A stretch of 64,000 nucleotides of DNA from Acidianus ambivalens (GCF_009729015.1 NZ_CP045482.1:1050001-1114000), one strand, 5' to 3'. Shown: positions 1 through 9,126, counted from the stretch's first letter. A program made the numbers and translations. Notes: generated from the sequence alone by a model not told the origin.

Positions 1-25
1 AGCAGCATCACATGTCAATATTATT

Positions 26-1459
26 TTATTTTGAGAGCTGAAAATATATTCTCTTCTTCCATTTATCATCTTTATAAGGATAATCTTCCCTATAATGGTT
101 GCCTCTACTCTCAGTTCTCTTGTAAGCTGCAAGTGCAGTTAAATACGACACTAAAGCGGAATTTGATTTCTCATTTGCACTTTCTATATCTATTGAGGAG
201 TATATTGAAATCGCCTTGTTTAATTTTTCAGCATTTCTTATTATTCCTACATCTTCCCAATTTATTTCCCTAATTTCATCTATAGATAAATTGCTTCCTA
301 CATGTAGTTTTACATTTTCTATTTCTCCATCATCCACATATAATCCCTCCCACTTATCTATATAGAGTGGAAGGTTAACTCCATAAACTAAACCTTCAGC
401 TAACGAATTACTTGCTAATCTATTAGCTCCATGAAGACCTGTATCACTAACTTCCCCTATAGCATATAAGCCTTTAATGTTGCTCTCTCCTCTAATATTA
501 ACCCTTATTCCTCCATCAACAAAATGTGCTCCTGGAAATACTGGAATTTTAAAATTCTTATCTTTTCCGTGCCTTTTTAGATAGGCGTTTAATACCGGGA
601 ATTTATTCTCAAAGTCTTCTATCTTAGTTAGATCCATGAATACTTTCCTTCCTTGTAAATACTCAGTATATATTGCTCTGGATAACACGTCTCTAGGTGC
701 CAGTTCTCCCTTTTCATGATATTTAAATGCAAATCTCTCTCCTTTATCATTTAGTAAAATTGCTCCTTCTCCTCTTAAAGTCTCAGTTAAGAGAAATGTT
801 TCACCATCTAAATTAGTTACAGTAGGATGAAATTGAACGAATTCCATATCAGCAACCAACGCGCCAGACCTAAAAGCTATTGCAATTCCATCTCCAGTAT
901 TTGTAGATTGGTTTGAGGTGTATTTCCAAAGGTAAGCGTAACCTCCTGTTGCTAAAACTATTTTATCAGCCCCAATTTCACCCCTATTCCTTGTTATAAA
1001 CCCTTTAACTTCATTATTTTCTGTTTTTATTGCTAATAACTCATCTTCTATAATCGGAATATTTAACTCATGAGCTTTCCTCATTAAGAAGTCGTATATA
1101 TCTCTTCCAGTTTCGTCTGTTTTGTGTAAAACTCTCCTTCTAGAGTGACCTCCTTCTAATCTTAAATCCGTTGCAAATTCAAAGCCCCATTCTTCTAACG
1201 TTTTAACGGCTTTTGGAGCCTCAGAAGTGACATAATTTACCGCCCTTTCATCAGATAATCCGTCTCCTACTCTTAAAGTGTCCTTAGCATGGATTTCTGG
1301 AGAGTCGTCACTACCTACTGCTGCGGCAATCCCTCCTTTAGCTATATATGTTGATCCTCCAGTTATTTTCTTAGTTATTACTGTTACTTTATATCCCGAT
1401 TTAGTTAAAGAAACCGCGGCGGAAAGTCCTGCTATTCCATTACCAAAAATATATATCAT
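26..1459 (-). CDS. nadB: L-aspartate oxidase
   Basis: Flavoprotein that oxidises L-aspartate to iminoaspartate, the first step of de novo NAD synthesis, in the cytoplasm. The 477-residue product has an N-terminal FAD Rossmann motif (GNGIAGLSAA, residues 6-15). It also has the succinate dehydrogenase/fumarate reductase-type core with FVQFHPT and the TETLRGEGA segment near residues 205-235, and a typical ending region (HGANRLASNSLAEGL). The length fits crenarchaeal NadB (about 470). It is transcribed away from the substrate-binding-like gene at 1546. nadA and nadC are not in the window. A palindrome lies immediately upstream of the start codon (1461-1474). Function is by family recognition and is secure. 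Confidence 0.93.
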   Translation of the reverse strand: MIYIFGNGIAGLSAAVSLTKSGYKVTVITKKITGGSTYIAKGGIAAAVGSDDSPEIHAKDTLRVGDGLSDERAVNYVTSEAPKAVKTLEEWGFEFATDLRLEGGHSRRRVLHKTDETGRDIYDFLMRKAHELNIPIIEDELLAIKTENNEVKGFITRNRGEIGADKIVLATGGYAYLWKYTSNQSTNTGDGIAIAFRSGALVADMEFVQFHPTVTNLDGETFLLTETLRGEGAILLNDKGERFAFKYHEKGELAPRDVLSRAIYTEYLQGRKVFMDLTKIEDFENKFPVLNAYLKRHGKDKNFKIPVFPGAHFVDGGIRVNIRGESNIKGLYAIGEVSDTGLHGANRLASNSLAEGLVYGVNLPLYIDKWEGLYVDDGEIENVKLHVGSNLSIDEIREINWEDVGIIRNAEKLNKAISIYSSIDIESANEKSNSALVSYLTALAAYKRTESRGNHYREDYPYKDDKWKKRIYFQLSK

Positions 1460-1460
1460 A

Positions 1461-1474
1461 CGAACACATGTTCG
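1461..1474. promoter_or_regulatory. Inverted repeat in the nadB leader/promoter
   Basis: CGAACA-CA-TGTTCG is a perfect 6-bp inverted repeat with a 2-bp centre. It lies one base upstream of the nadB start codon, between a T-rich TATA-like segment near 1479-1488 and the expected transcription start. That position suits a repressor operator, but no regulator is identified and short palindromes can be accidental. Confidence 0.35.
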
Positions 1475-1545
1475 GAGAAATAAAAAAACTTTATTGCTAA
1501 AAATTTCACTAAAGAATTTAAAGTAACCACACGTAAAGATGATTT

Positions 1546-2280
1546 ATGGATCTTACACTCCAGTTATTTGACGTTCTAGAAGATATTTGGGGAGATACTT
1601 CAGGGATAAAGATGTCATTTGCAGGAAACCAATGGTTTGCTGCAAAAGATGTACTCGACTTCCTTAAAAGTAAAGGGTACAAAGTTTATTTAGAAACTAT
1701 TCCTCCAGGAATGGTTAGAAAAAGAGCTGAAGGAGAATCTCTGAAAGTTGGAAACTTATATATATCGTTCACTCCAGAAATAGTTTCATTGCCTCCTTCA
1801 CTACTTGAAGGGTTAAAAATTAAGAAAAAAGTAGAATATGCAGAAAACGATATTGTAATAGTTTTCAGAGGAGCTGAAATAAATAATTTGTGTGACTTAA
1901 AAGGAAGAAGAGTGGCAATACCTAATCCGAGCATTGAGGGAATAGGCCAATTATTTAAGGAATTGTACGAGGAAGAGTGCGGGGATTATGAAGACTTAAT
2001 CAATTACGGTGGAGTTTACATAACTAAAGTTCATCATAGAGAAATACCGCATATGTTAAAGCTAGGAGACATAGATGCAGGAATAATGTGGAGAACGGAA
2101 GCAATATATTGGACATTCAAATATACTGTGCCACAGCATAATAAGAAGGGAAAATTAGCATTTGCATTATTAGATAATGCTTCAGAAAAAGCAGAAGAAG
2201 TATTTAATTTACTTACCTCAACAGAAGTTAAACAAATTTATGAAAAATACGGATTTAAATGGATTGCCGACAATAGTTAA
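1546..2280 (+). CDS. Soluble type 2 periplasmic-binding-fold protein, function unknown
   Basis: 244 residues with features of the type 2 periplasmic binding fold: a central DLKGRRVAIPNP segment (strand-glycine turn of the second lobe) near residue 120 and a KLGDIDAGIMWRTEA segment near 178-192. Those are shared with molybdate/sulfonate-type binding proteins and with NMT1-like proteins. There is no signal peptide, lipobox or membrane segment, so the protein appears cytoplasmic. A TATA-like ATTTAAAG at 1515-1522 fits a leaderless start at ATG 1546. The next gene is convergent, overlaps by four bases and also encodes a soluble binding-fold-like protein. The ligand cannot be inferred. Confidence 0.6.
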   Translation: MDLTLQLFDVLEDIWGDTSGIKMSFAGNQWFAAKDVLDFLKSKGYKVYLETIPPGMVRKRAEGESLKVGNLYISFTPEIVSLPPSLLEGLKIKKKVEYAENDIVIVFRGAEINNLCDLKGRRVAIPNPSIEGIGQLFKELYEEECGDYEDLINYGGVYITKVHHREIPHMLKLGDIDAGIMWRTEAIYWTFKYTVPQHNKKGKLAFALLDNASEKAEEVFNLLTSTEVKQIYEKYGFKWIADNS

Positions 2281-2915
2281 TTAATAAATTTCTTTACCAA
2301 CTCTGCAAAATCCTTATCATCATTTAATTTTTCTACTTTTAATACTGAGTTTTTCATGGTATTTATAACAAATTCCTTATCAACCTTTAACGTGCTAGAT
2401 ACTGCATTAGCAAATCCCTCTGGATCGCTCTTAAACATGTCGATTCCCTCATTATACGCAGATACAAATTCATCTTCATTAGAAATTACATGTGCGCCGC
2501 AATTTCCTGGAATCCCTAAAGATTCCTCAAATGTTATCCCTTTTCCAAAAGCCGAAGCTACTACTGCACCATCTATTTCCTTATTTTTAAACATCTCCAA
2601 AATTTTTCTCATATCATCTACATACACTAGCTCTGCATTTATCCCTTTTGTAGCTAGTAAAGCTCTTATCAAAACGTCAGCAGCACTACCTTTTCTCCAT
2701 ACTCCTATCTTTTTCCCTACATTAGGATACACGCTTAGCAATTCTTTTATAGTTACATAATTTATTCTCAAGCCTCTCTTGACTAATGATACTGTAGAAT
2801 CCAGTATTACATCTGCTTTACCTTCTTTCGAAAAAACTATTTTTATATCTTTATTTTTGGTAGAAGCTGCTATTATGGGATATGATACGGGTCCGGGTGC
2901 AGCTATTACTTGCAT
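2277..2915 (-). CDS. DUF3834-like protein with a periplasmic-binding fold
   Basis: 212-residue protein resembling the Sulfolobales DUF3834 family, which is related to solute-binding proteins. It starts MQVIAAPGPVSYPII and has an internal GKKIGVWRKGSAADVLI segment and a KEIDGAVVASAFGKG segment, the usual layout of a type 2 binding fold. It lacks a signal peptide, so it probably binds a small molecule inside the cell. It is divergent from the MFS gene at 3006 across a 90-bp promoter region, and convergent with the gene at 1546. The family assignment is from memory of the sequence pattern; the ligand is unknown. Confidence 0.55.
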   Translation of the reverse strand: MQVIAAPGPVSYPIIAASTKNKDIKIVFSKEGKADVILDSTVSLVKRGLRINYVTIKELLSVYPNVGKKIGVWRKGSAADVLIRALLATKGINAELVYVDDMRKILEMFKNKEIDGAVVASAFGKGITFEESLGIPGNCGAHVISNEDEFVSAYNEGIDMFKSDPEGFANAVSSTLKVDKEFVINTMKNSVLKVEKLNDDKDFAELVKKFIN

Positions 2916-2979
2916 AGGTTAATTTGATACCCAACAAATTTATTTCTTTCTTAGATAAACTTTATAATGAAACATTTAA

Positions 2980-3000
2980 ATAGGTAACAAAGTTACCTAT
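2980..3000. promoter_or_regulatory. Perfect 21-bp palindrome at the MFS start (operator candidate)
   Basis: ATAGGTAAC-AAA-GTTACCTAT has nine perfectly paired bases on each side of a 3-bp centre and ends five bases before the MFS start codon. A TATA-like TTTATAAT lies at 2961-2968, so the palindrome would cover the transcription start of the exporter gene. The size and position are those of a TetR- or MarR-type repressor site; the regulator is not encoded next to it. Confidence 0.6.
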
Positions 3001-3005
3001 ATCTC

Positions 3006-4211
3006 ATGGATAGAAGCAAGCTAATGTTCATCCAAATGTTAACAGTTATAGTTTCAATGACTTTTGCAATAAGAGCTTCAAATAACATGATAGCAACGAC
3101 TTTACCTTTATTTTCAAAATACTATTTTCATTTTACGCAGAGTGAAGTAGGAATTTTATCTGCACTATTATCTCTTGGTACATTCATAACTAGTGGTGTA
3201 ATAAACTCCAGACTGCAGTCTAATACTAGGAGAAGGTTCTTTATAATCTCTTCTGTTGCATATGCAATAATCCTACCGCTATTTTATTTTACAAATTCCT
3301 TAACAATATGGATAGTGTCCCTGCTTGCAGGGTTATCGTTAGGATCAATTATGCCAAATATAATTACTTACGCAGGGTTACTAGATGATAGAAAAGCTAG
3401 AGAAAGATTATTATCAATTTATACACTAGCGTTAAGTGCAAGTCTTGTAGCTGGACCTGCAATTGAGACAGCAGTTTTAACTCATTTCACAATACCGTAT
3501 GTTTTCCTATTTTTCGAGCCATTTGCAATACTTTCGGCTATATTATCTTTCTTTATAAAGTTCCCAGAAGAAAATGGTAAATCGGCAAGAGTTAGCGTAT
3601 TTAATAACCCAGGGTTCAAGACTGCAGTAATAAATATTTTAACTTATAATATACCATTCTCAGTAATTTTGACGTTTGGAGGAATATATGCTGTAGATTA
3701 TTTACATGTAAGTTTTGCAGAAGTTACTGCTTTATTCTCATTATTCTTTACCACGTCATTCTTAGCTAGAATATACTTATCCATAAGACCTCCACAAAGT
3801 GTAAGACTCCATGCAATAGCAGCAATTTCAATGACAACAATAGGATTATTAGCTATTTTATTCTCAAATAATTTAATAATATTTAGCATAGCTTTACTTA
3901 TCTTAGGTTTTCCTCACGGATTAACTTACCCACTTTCAGTGATTTCTATAAGTAGAACATTTAAACCTTATGAAAGAAATGCCGCCAATAGTATTTTCTT
4001 TGCCATAATGATGATTATAGGGATTATAACTCCTACGATATCCGGATTTGTAGCAGAACTAATAGGGATAAAATATTTATTTGGAACATTAATTCCAGTT
4101 ATATTAATTTTATTGATTTTACTAAATAGATATGTAGGATATGTAGATAAAGTGGTTCTAGAAGAGACTAGGAAGAATTCTCTTTCTATATCTAAAGATT
4201 CTAAAGCTTAA
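3006..4211 (+). CDS. MFS transporter
   Basis: Integral membrane protein of 401 residues with about 12 hydrophobic segments, the architecture of the major facilitator superfamily. The loop after TM2 carries a basic NTRRRFF stretch, which matches the positively charged loop 2-3 of MFS carriers. Drug or metabolite efflux is plausible but the substrate cannot be read from the sequence. A perfect palindrome lies over its probable transcription start, so expression is likely repressor-controlled. Its last 54 bases overlap the 3' end of the convergent gene at 4158-4751. Confidence 0.85.
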   Translation: MDRSKLMFIQMLTVIVSMTFAIRASNNMIATTLPLFSKYYFHFTQSEVGILSALLSLGTFITSGVINSRLQSNTRRRFFIISSVAYAIILPLFYFTNSLTIWIVSLLAGLSLGSIMPNIITYAGLLDDRKARERLLSIYTLALSASLVAGPAIETAVLTHFTIPYVFLFFEPFAILSAILSFFIKFPEENGKSARVSVFNNPGFKTAVINILTYNIPFSVILTFGGIYAVDYLHVSFAEVTALFSLFFTTSFLARIYLSIRPPQSVRLHAIAAISMTTIGLLAILFSNNLIIFSIALLILGFPHGLTYPLSVISISRTFKPYERNAANSIFFAIMMIIGIITPTISGFVAELIGIKYLFGTLIPVILILLILLNRYVGYVDKVVLEETRKNSLSISKDSKA

Positions 4212-4751
4212 GTCAATAGTTTCTTCCATAGCCTTTCTGTCAAATAACTTACAAAAATTATATTGATAAACTTCCTCTGCGGTATCCCTAAGTATCTCAA
4301 GGATATTTTTATCATCTACTGAGTTTATTATCTCCACACCTTCCATGAATTTTTCTCTATTAGACCAAAGGTTAAATCTTGATACTTTTTTATCTATAAT
4401 TTCCTGGATATAATACAATGGCTTCCAAGCATTAAATGAGTGCCCATGATCAATTATATATGCAATCTTCTCTTTAGATAGTACGTGCTCTTCCTTAAGG
4501 TCTATATTTAATATAACCTCCTCAAAGGCCAAAGCGGATCTAATTTTATCGATATTTGTAACATTTTCATCAGCTTTCTCTGGTAAATGATCCATTAATA
4601 ATCCAATTTTACCTTCTTTTTCCGTAATTTTTAAGTCTAAGAGAGGAAAACCCATAATTTTAGATAATCTTGATGCAGATAATTCAGCAAAAACCTCTAT
4701 AGCCACGTTAACATCTTTGAAAGACTTTACCGGCTTAAAGAACTTCATCAA
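4158..4751 (-). CDS. HipA-like/PI3K-fold small protein, function unknown
   Basis: 197 residues. The centre holds an N-I-D-L-K-E-E-H segment followed about 15 residues later by IDHGHSF, which resembles the catalytic asparagine/metal-binding aspartate pair of HipA-like and PI3/4-kinase folds (N...D.H....IDHG). The N-terminal lobe is short and an obvious ATP-binding lysine motif is not seen, so a pseudokinase is also possible. It is convergent with the MFS gene (54-bp overlap) and divergent from the MscS gene. The kinase-fold relation is inference from motif spacing only. Confidence 0.45.
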   Translation of the reverse strand: MMKFFKPVKSFKDVNVAIEVFAELSASRLSKIMGFPLLDLKITEKEGKIGLLMDHLPEKADENVTNIDKIRSALAFEEVILNIDLKEEHVLSKEKIAYIIDHGHSFNAWKPLYYIQEIIDKKVSRFNLWSNREKFMEGVEIINSVDDKNILEILRDTAEEVYQYNFCKLFDRKAMEETIDLSFRIFRYRKRILPSLF

Positions 4752-4851
4752 GCTATGCAGCAGTAAATATATTTAAATTAAGCTAATACATATCTAATAG
4801 ATAGTTATTAATACAATGATTAAAGGCGAACTTTAAATTCCCTATTTATGA

Positions 4852-5763
4852 GTGTTTAACATGGTCAATTTACAAATAAACTGGAAAAGACAAGTAGTGA
4901 AGTTGCTTTCAATAATAGTAGTTTTAGCAATTATTGCAATTTTACTTCATTTCTTAATAGATTTCGCGTCAGTACATTTTCCTGTAATAGTACCTTATTT
5001 GAATTATATATATTTAGCAACAGATGCTGCAATAGTAGGTATAGGAGGATATTTTATAATAGATGTATTAAAGAAAATTATTAACGTATACTTCTTAGGT
5101 AAAATGGAAGCTAGTACTGCTAGAACGCTCTCATTTTTTATAGATATAGCGCTTTATTCAATTTTAATCTTAGTAATATTAGCAGCATTAGGAATAAACC
5201 TAACTGGAGCCGCTATAGGCGGTGCTATTGGAGGTATAGCAATAGGTTTAGCAGCTCAAACTGTGCTTTCTAACGTCTTATCTGGAGCATTGGTGACAGG
5301 CAGTAAAACTTTAAAGGCAGGCGATCCAGTATTACTAATTTCGTGGATTTGGGGCTCTCCCATTATCGGAGAAACAACTAAGGTTGGCGTCGTATTTACT
5401 GAAGTAAAAACTATCAATGGAAACATTGTAAAAGTCCCGAATTCAGCATTTCTAGGTAATACTGTATTTACAAAATTAGAAGGAGAAAATTCTCTCGTTT
5501 ATCCTTTACAAATTACAGTTAATGCAGACGTACCTGCAGATAAAGTGATGGAGAAGGCTAAAAATTATATTAAAGACGAACTAAGTAAACAAAAAATTCC
5601 TTATCCGGAAATTTATTTTACAAACAAGACTGGCGGAACTAATGTGTTTACTGTAATATTACACTTTGATAATTTAAATATGTTAAATTCCCTACTAAGT
5701 GTAGTTAATAATGCGTTTGATAAAGCATATTGGGATACTAAAAATGAAGTAAGCAAAACCTAA
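4852..5763 (+). CDS. Small-conductance mechanosensitive channel (MscS family)
   Basis: 303-residue membrane protein. Three N-terminal hydrophobic helices are followed by the Gly/Ala-rich pore helix (GAAIGGAIGGIAIGLAAQ, around residues 121-138) and the conserved beta domain with LKAGDPV and VKVPNS, as in MscS. It should open under membrane tension to release solutes during osmotic downshock. The start shown is GTG at 4852; ATG at 4861, three codons downstream, is equally likely. The 3' end overlaps the convergent OsmC gene by four bases. Confidence 0.88.
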   Translation: MFNMVNLQINWKRQVVKLLSIIVVLAIIAILLHFLIDFASVHFPVIVPYLNYIYLATDAAIVGIGGYFIIDVLKKIINVYFLGKMEASTARTLSFFIDIALYSILILVILAALGINLTGAAIGGAIGGIAIGLAAQTVLSNVLSGALVTGSKTLKAGDPVLLISWIWGSPIIGETTKVGVVFTEVKTINGNIVKVPNSAFLGNTVFTKLEGENSLVYPLQITVNADVPADKVMEKAKNYIKDELSKQKIPYPEIYFTNKTGGTNVFTVILHFDNLNMLNSLLSVVNNAFDKAYWDTKNEVSKT

Positions 5764-6215
5764 TCTACATATGGCAAAAGTTGAATCTTATCGCTAAGGC
5801 TTAGATATATGGGGCAATTCTGTTTAAATTTCTCTACTAGCTCTTTAAGTTCCTCTTTATCACAATCGCCATAAATCTCTATTTTTATATTTTTTATTGC
5901 ATACTTTCCTAATAATAGCAGAGAGTCATCTAAGTAATAAGTACTCCTTACTTTACATACTTTCACTTGTATACCCTCCTTTTTGGCTAAGTGTTCAAAC
6001 ATTGTAATTATGCAATGAGGAATAGATAATAGAAATGCGTAAAGTGGACCTTCTTTATATAATTCATTTATCGAGGACTTTTTGCCATGAATTTCGACAA
6101 CGGGATTTTCAGAGTTACCATATAAATTAATAATAAATTCCATATAATCAGAAGTTTCAACTAAAAATAAAAATTTATCTTGCGTTAACTTGCTAGAGTT
6201 AGAACTTAAATTCAT
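5760..6215 (-). CDS. OsmC/Ohr-family protein
   Basis: 151 residues with the OsmC signature layout. The segment PHCIITMFEHLAKKEGIQVK places a cysteine at the start of the long central helix, and a second cysteine lies in KQNCPIYLSLSDKI near the C terminus. In OsmC/Ohr proteins the two cysteines form the catalytic pair that reduces organic hydroperoxides. The N-terminal part is divergent, so the exact substrate is uncertain. It is the only gene of its transcript and is convergent with the mechanosensitive channel gene. Confidence 0.7.
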   Translation of the reverse strand: MNLSSNSSKLTQDKFLFLVETSDYMEFIINLYGNSENPVVEIHGKKSSINELYKEGPLYAFLLSIPHCIITMFEHLAKKEGIQVKVCKVRSTYYLDDSLLLLGKYAIKNIKIEIYGDCDKEELKELVEKFKQNCPIYLSLSDKIQLLPYVD

Positions 6216-6310
6216 CTAATAATATGTTTATTCAATTTATATGGATAAAAGGTTAATAAATACTAGTTACTTCGGCTAATTTTAAATATTTAGATATATC
6301 TTTTTATCAT

Positions 6311-8197
6311 ATGAAGTACGTCACTACTATAATGATTATAATGATACTACTAATCTCATTTATTCCGTTAATGGGACATTCAGAAGCTTTTTACAATATC
6401 TCTGGCTACGCCAAAGTAGAAGGATTAATAGCCCCGGGAGAAAGCGAAGTACCTATCACATTTACGCTTGTTAATACTGGAGGAACTCTCTATAACGTAA
6501 ATATAACTCCTGTCTCAGTATATCCATTTGAGGTATATTCTGGATATTATAATTCTACAAACATAGTTAATATTCCAGAATTACAAACAGACCAAGAAAT
6601 GAATGTTACATTTCTTTATAATATTGCACAATCTGCTAGAGACGGAATATATAAAATTCAGTTAAAGATCAGTTCTGCGGAATTGAATAAAACTGTTTGC
6701 TTCACAGTACCAATTTTAGGATACGTTCAAATTTCTGCACAGAGTACATGGGGTACTCCTTCATCTCCCATGATAGTGACTGCAGGAGAAAGCAACGTTC
6801 CACTAACAATTATTTTAATTAACCAAGGAAACGTAATAGCAACTAATGTTAGCTTATGCCTTCCATCGACATATCCTGTAGATTTCTTAGAGAAGAACAT
6901 TAAAATAGGCTATTTACCAGTTGGAGAAGAGGTTCCTATAACAGTTTATGCGTCAATATTTAATAATGCTACTACTGGAGTCTTTTATGTCCCCATAAAG
7001 GTTAAGTATTTCATATCATCGTACTGCATAGTCAACTTACCAGTAATAATAAGTGGCTATGAAAACTTTTCTATATCAACCATTTGGGGTACAACATCTT
7101 CGCCAATAACTGCCTCCCCTGGAAGTGTTCAATTACCATTAACTTTCATAGTCAGAAACCTTGGAGATATAACTGCAACTAACGTTAGCATACAAATAGT
7201 TAAATCATATCCATTAATTTTATCTCAAAATACAATTTATATAGGAATAGTCCCTGCTGGAGAATATAACCTAAACACAATAACGGCAAGCGTTTACCCT
7301 AACGCTACTCCAGGAATTTATTATATAAAGGCTATAATTCACTATTTTGGGACTTCGAGTATTGAATATATTCCAGTCTTAATATCTGCTCCTCAGATAT
7401 CATTAAATGCAATTACTATTCCACCTCAAATATTTCCAGGATATTTCAACGTGAGAGTGGAAGCAATAATACTTAACCACGGTAGCGGAATTGCACAAAA
7501 TGCTTATGTATATTTAAAATCACCATTTGAGGTAATATCGCAAAATAACATTAGCTTAGGAGCAATTCCTCTGGGAATTCCAATAAATGCTACCTTTTTA
7601 ATAAATGTGCCAAACTCTACAAAACCTGGAGAATATAATTTAACCTTCATAATAAAATATGATGGAGGAGAGATAGAAAAGACATTCAATATTACAGTAT
7701 ATAATAAAGCCAACATCATAATAGAAAAGGTAATTTATCCTACTATAAATCCTGGAAGCTCAGCAGTGCCAATAACAATTGTTTTAAAGAACGTTGGTAA
7801 CGCTACTGCTTGTAATGTTAAAGTAATTCTAGGCTCATCAAACGTAATAACTCCACACGTAAGTACTTCAAATCCTCTTGAAGCATTAACTGCATCTGAA
7901 CAAGAGATAGGAAATCTAAAACCAGGAGAGGAGATAAATGTTACCTATATAGTAGATATAAGTAGCGGTGCGTCACCAGGCTATTATCCAATTTCTATAA
8001 TCTTAATATGGAATCAAACTGGATCTATATATCCTCTAGCACAAACAGATGAATCTACAATTTATATCTCTCCTTCATTACTAAGCCAAATTACCAGTTA
8101 TGATATAGTATCAATTCCACTAATATATATTGTAATAATTGTTGTAATAATCATAATTCTCATAGTTATAGCTGTTGCAAGGAGAGGTAAGAAATAA
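6311..8197 (+). CDS. Secreted, membrane-anchored beta-repeat envelope protein (COG1361/CARDB-like)
   Basis: 628 residues: a signal peptide (residues 1-26), about five immunoglobulin-like repeats of roughly 110 residues, and a C-terminal anchor helix near 598-622 followed by a basic tail (RRGKK). Repeats share a pattern with P-G-S/E-x-x-VPLT, then G-x-x-x-A-T-N-V. Two of them begin with near-identical TWGTxSSP motifs (about residues 145 and 258). Many N-x-S/T sequons suggest glycosylation. The architecture is that of archaeal S-layer-associated proteins of the COG1361 type. It leads a cluster with a small membrane protein, a transmembrane regulator and a small secreted protein. The role is envelope-related; the specific function is unknown. 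Confidence 0.75.
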   Translation: MKYVTTIMIIMILLISFIPLMGHSEAFYNISGYAKVEGLIAPGESEVPITFTLVNTGGTLYNVNITPVSVYPFEVYSGYYNSTNIVNIPELQTDQEMNVTFLYNIAQSARDGIYKIQLKISSAELNKTVCFTVPILGYVQISAQSTWGTPSSPMIVTAGESNVPLTIILINQGNVIATNVSLCLPSTYPVDFLEKNIKIGYLPVGEEVPITVYASIFNNATTGVFYVPIKVKYFISSYCIVNLPVIISGYENFSISTIWGTTSSPITASPGSVQLPLTFIVRNLGDITATNVSIQIVKSYPLILSQNTIYIGIVPAGEYNLNTITASVYPNATPGIYYIKAIIHYFGTSSIEYIPVLISAPQISLNAITIPPQIFPGYFNVRVEAIILNHGSGIAQNAYVYLKSPFEVISQNNISLGAIPLGIPINATFLINVPNSTKPGEYNLTFIIKYDGGEIEKTFNITVYNKANIIIEKVIYPTINPGSSAVPITIVLKNVGNATACNVKVILGSSNVITPHVSTSNPLEALTASEQEIGNLKPGEEINVTYIVDISSGASPGYYPISIILIWNQTGSIYPLAQTDESTIYISPSLLSQITSYDIVSIPLIYIVIIVVIIIILIVIAVARRGKK

Positions 8198-8222
8198 ATA
8201 TTCATTATCCCATTTTTTTGTT

Positions 8223-8363
8223 ATGATTCCAAATATAATTGTAGCTTTTTTAGGTTACATTAGGGGGGTTTACTCAGAGCTTTCAATTTCATTAGTATTT
8301 CTATTTATCATGTTCAGTATATTTCTATCTTTATTGTTAATATTATTGTCACTAATAAAGTGA
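8223..8363 (+). CDS. Small hydrophobic membrane protein
   Basis: A 46-codon frame from ATG 8223, too short for most gene calls, encodes almost only hydrophobic residues (two probable membrane helices). It stops seven bases before the next start codon (8371). The tight spacing and position inside the envelope cluster argue that it is a translated gene; there is no homology evidence. The frame stays open back to 8175, but that extension would overlap the upstream gene in another frame and is less likely. Confidence 0.4.
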   Translation: MIPNIIVAFLGYIRGVYSELSISLVFLFIMFSIFLSLLLILLSLIK

Positions 8364-8370
8364 TAAAGGA

Positions 8371-9126
8371 ATGAAGACTTTACTGCTATTTTCACTGCTA
8401 GCATTTATACTCATACTATCTCCAACGTCTTCGGCGTCAACTAACGTTATATTCTTTAAATATCCTGGAAACGTTGTAATTCTTGACTGTTCTTCAAAGG
8501 TAGTTTTTATACCTAAATGTGCTACACATATCATAGTTAATGTAAGTTATATAAGTAATGGAAGTTGTAGAATAATTTTAACTAGATTACCTGCAAATAT
8601 ATCCTTTATTTATCATTCTCAAGGTGTTATAGAATTTTCAGAGCCTTTTAATTCTAAGATAATAATAGAATTACCACGCTATACTAGAATAGAATACATT
8701 AATACACCTCCTATTTCCTTTAATATATCTAATGGAAAAATCTTTATAACATTTTATTCCGATAATGTTACTATTTTGTATTATATAAATGTTCAGAATA
8801 GGAATAATATTCTTTATAATCCGTTTCTTTATCTAGGTGTAATAAGTATTACTGGGAGTATTATGATAATATATAAAATTATGAAAGGAAGAAGTAAGAT
8901 AGAAGTGCAGACTCAAGAAATTGATGAGAGAGATAAGAAAATAATTGAGGCGATTAAATCGGGAGCAGATAATTTAACTAAAATAGCAGAATTAAGTTCC
9001 TTGCCTAGGACTACAGTATATAGAAGAGTAAAAAAGTTAGTTAGTCTTGGAATAGTAAATGAAATAAGAGAAAATGGAAAAATTAGGTATGAAATAAAAG
9101 GTGACAAAAATGAAAAAGGTAAGTAG
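8371..9126 (+). CDS. Membrane-spanning sensor-regulator: extracytoplasmic domain plus cytoplasmic winged helix
   Basis: 251 residues: signal peptide (1-22), extracytoplasmic beta-rich domain (about 23-150) with four cysteines, one membrane helix (about 151-170), and a cytoplasmic winged helix-turn-helix (about 182-243). In the last, LTKIAELSSLPRTTVYRRVKK is the DNA-reading part. A single chain linking the outside to DNA binding suggests a one-component envelope sensor of the kind known in archaea (DUF7343-like winged helix). It sits between envelope protein genes and overlaps the next gene, so it probably senses or controls that cluster. Ligand and DNA target are unknown. Confidence 0.7.
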   Translation: MKTLLLFSLLAFILILSPTSSASTNVIFFKYPGNVVILDCSSKVVFIPKCATHIIVNVSYISNGSCRIILTRLPANISFIYHSQGVIEFSEPFNSKIIIELPRYTRIEYINTPPISFNISNGKIFITFYSDNVTILYYINVQNRNNILYNPFLYLGVISITGSIMIIYKIMKGRSKIEVQTQEIDERDKKIIEAIKSGADNLTKIAELSSLPRTTVYRRVKKLVSLGIVNEIRENGKIRYEIKGDKNEKGK

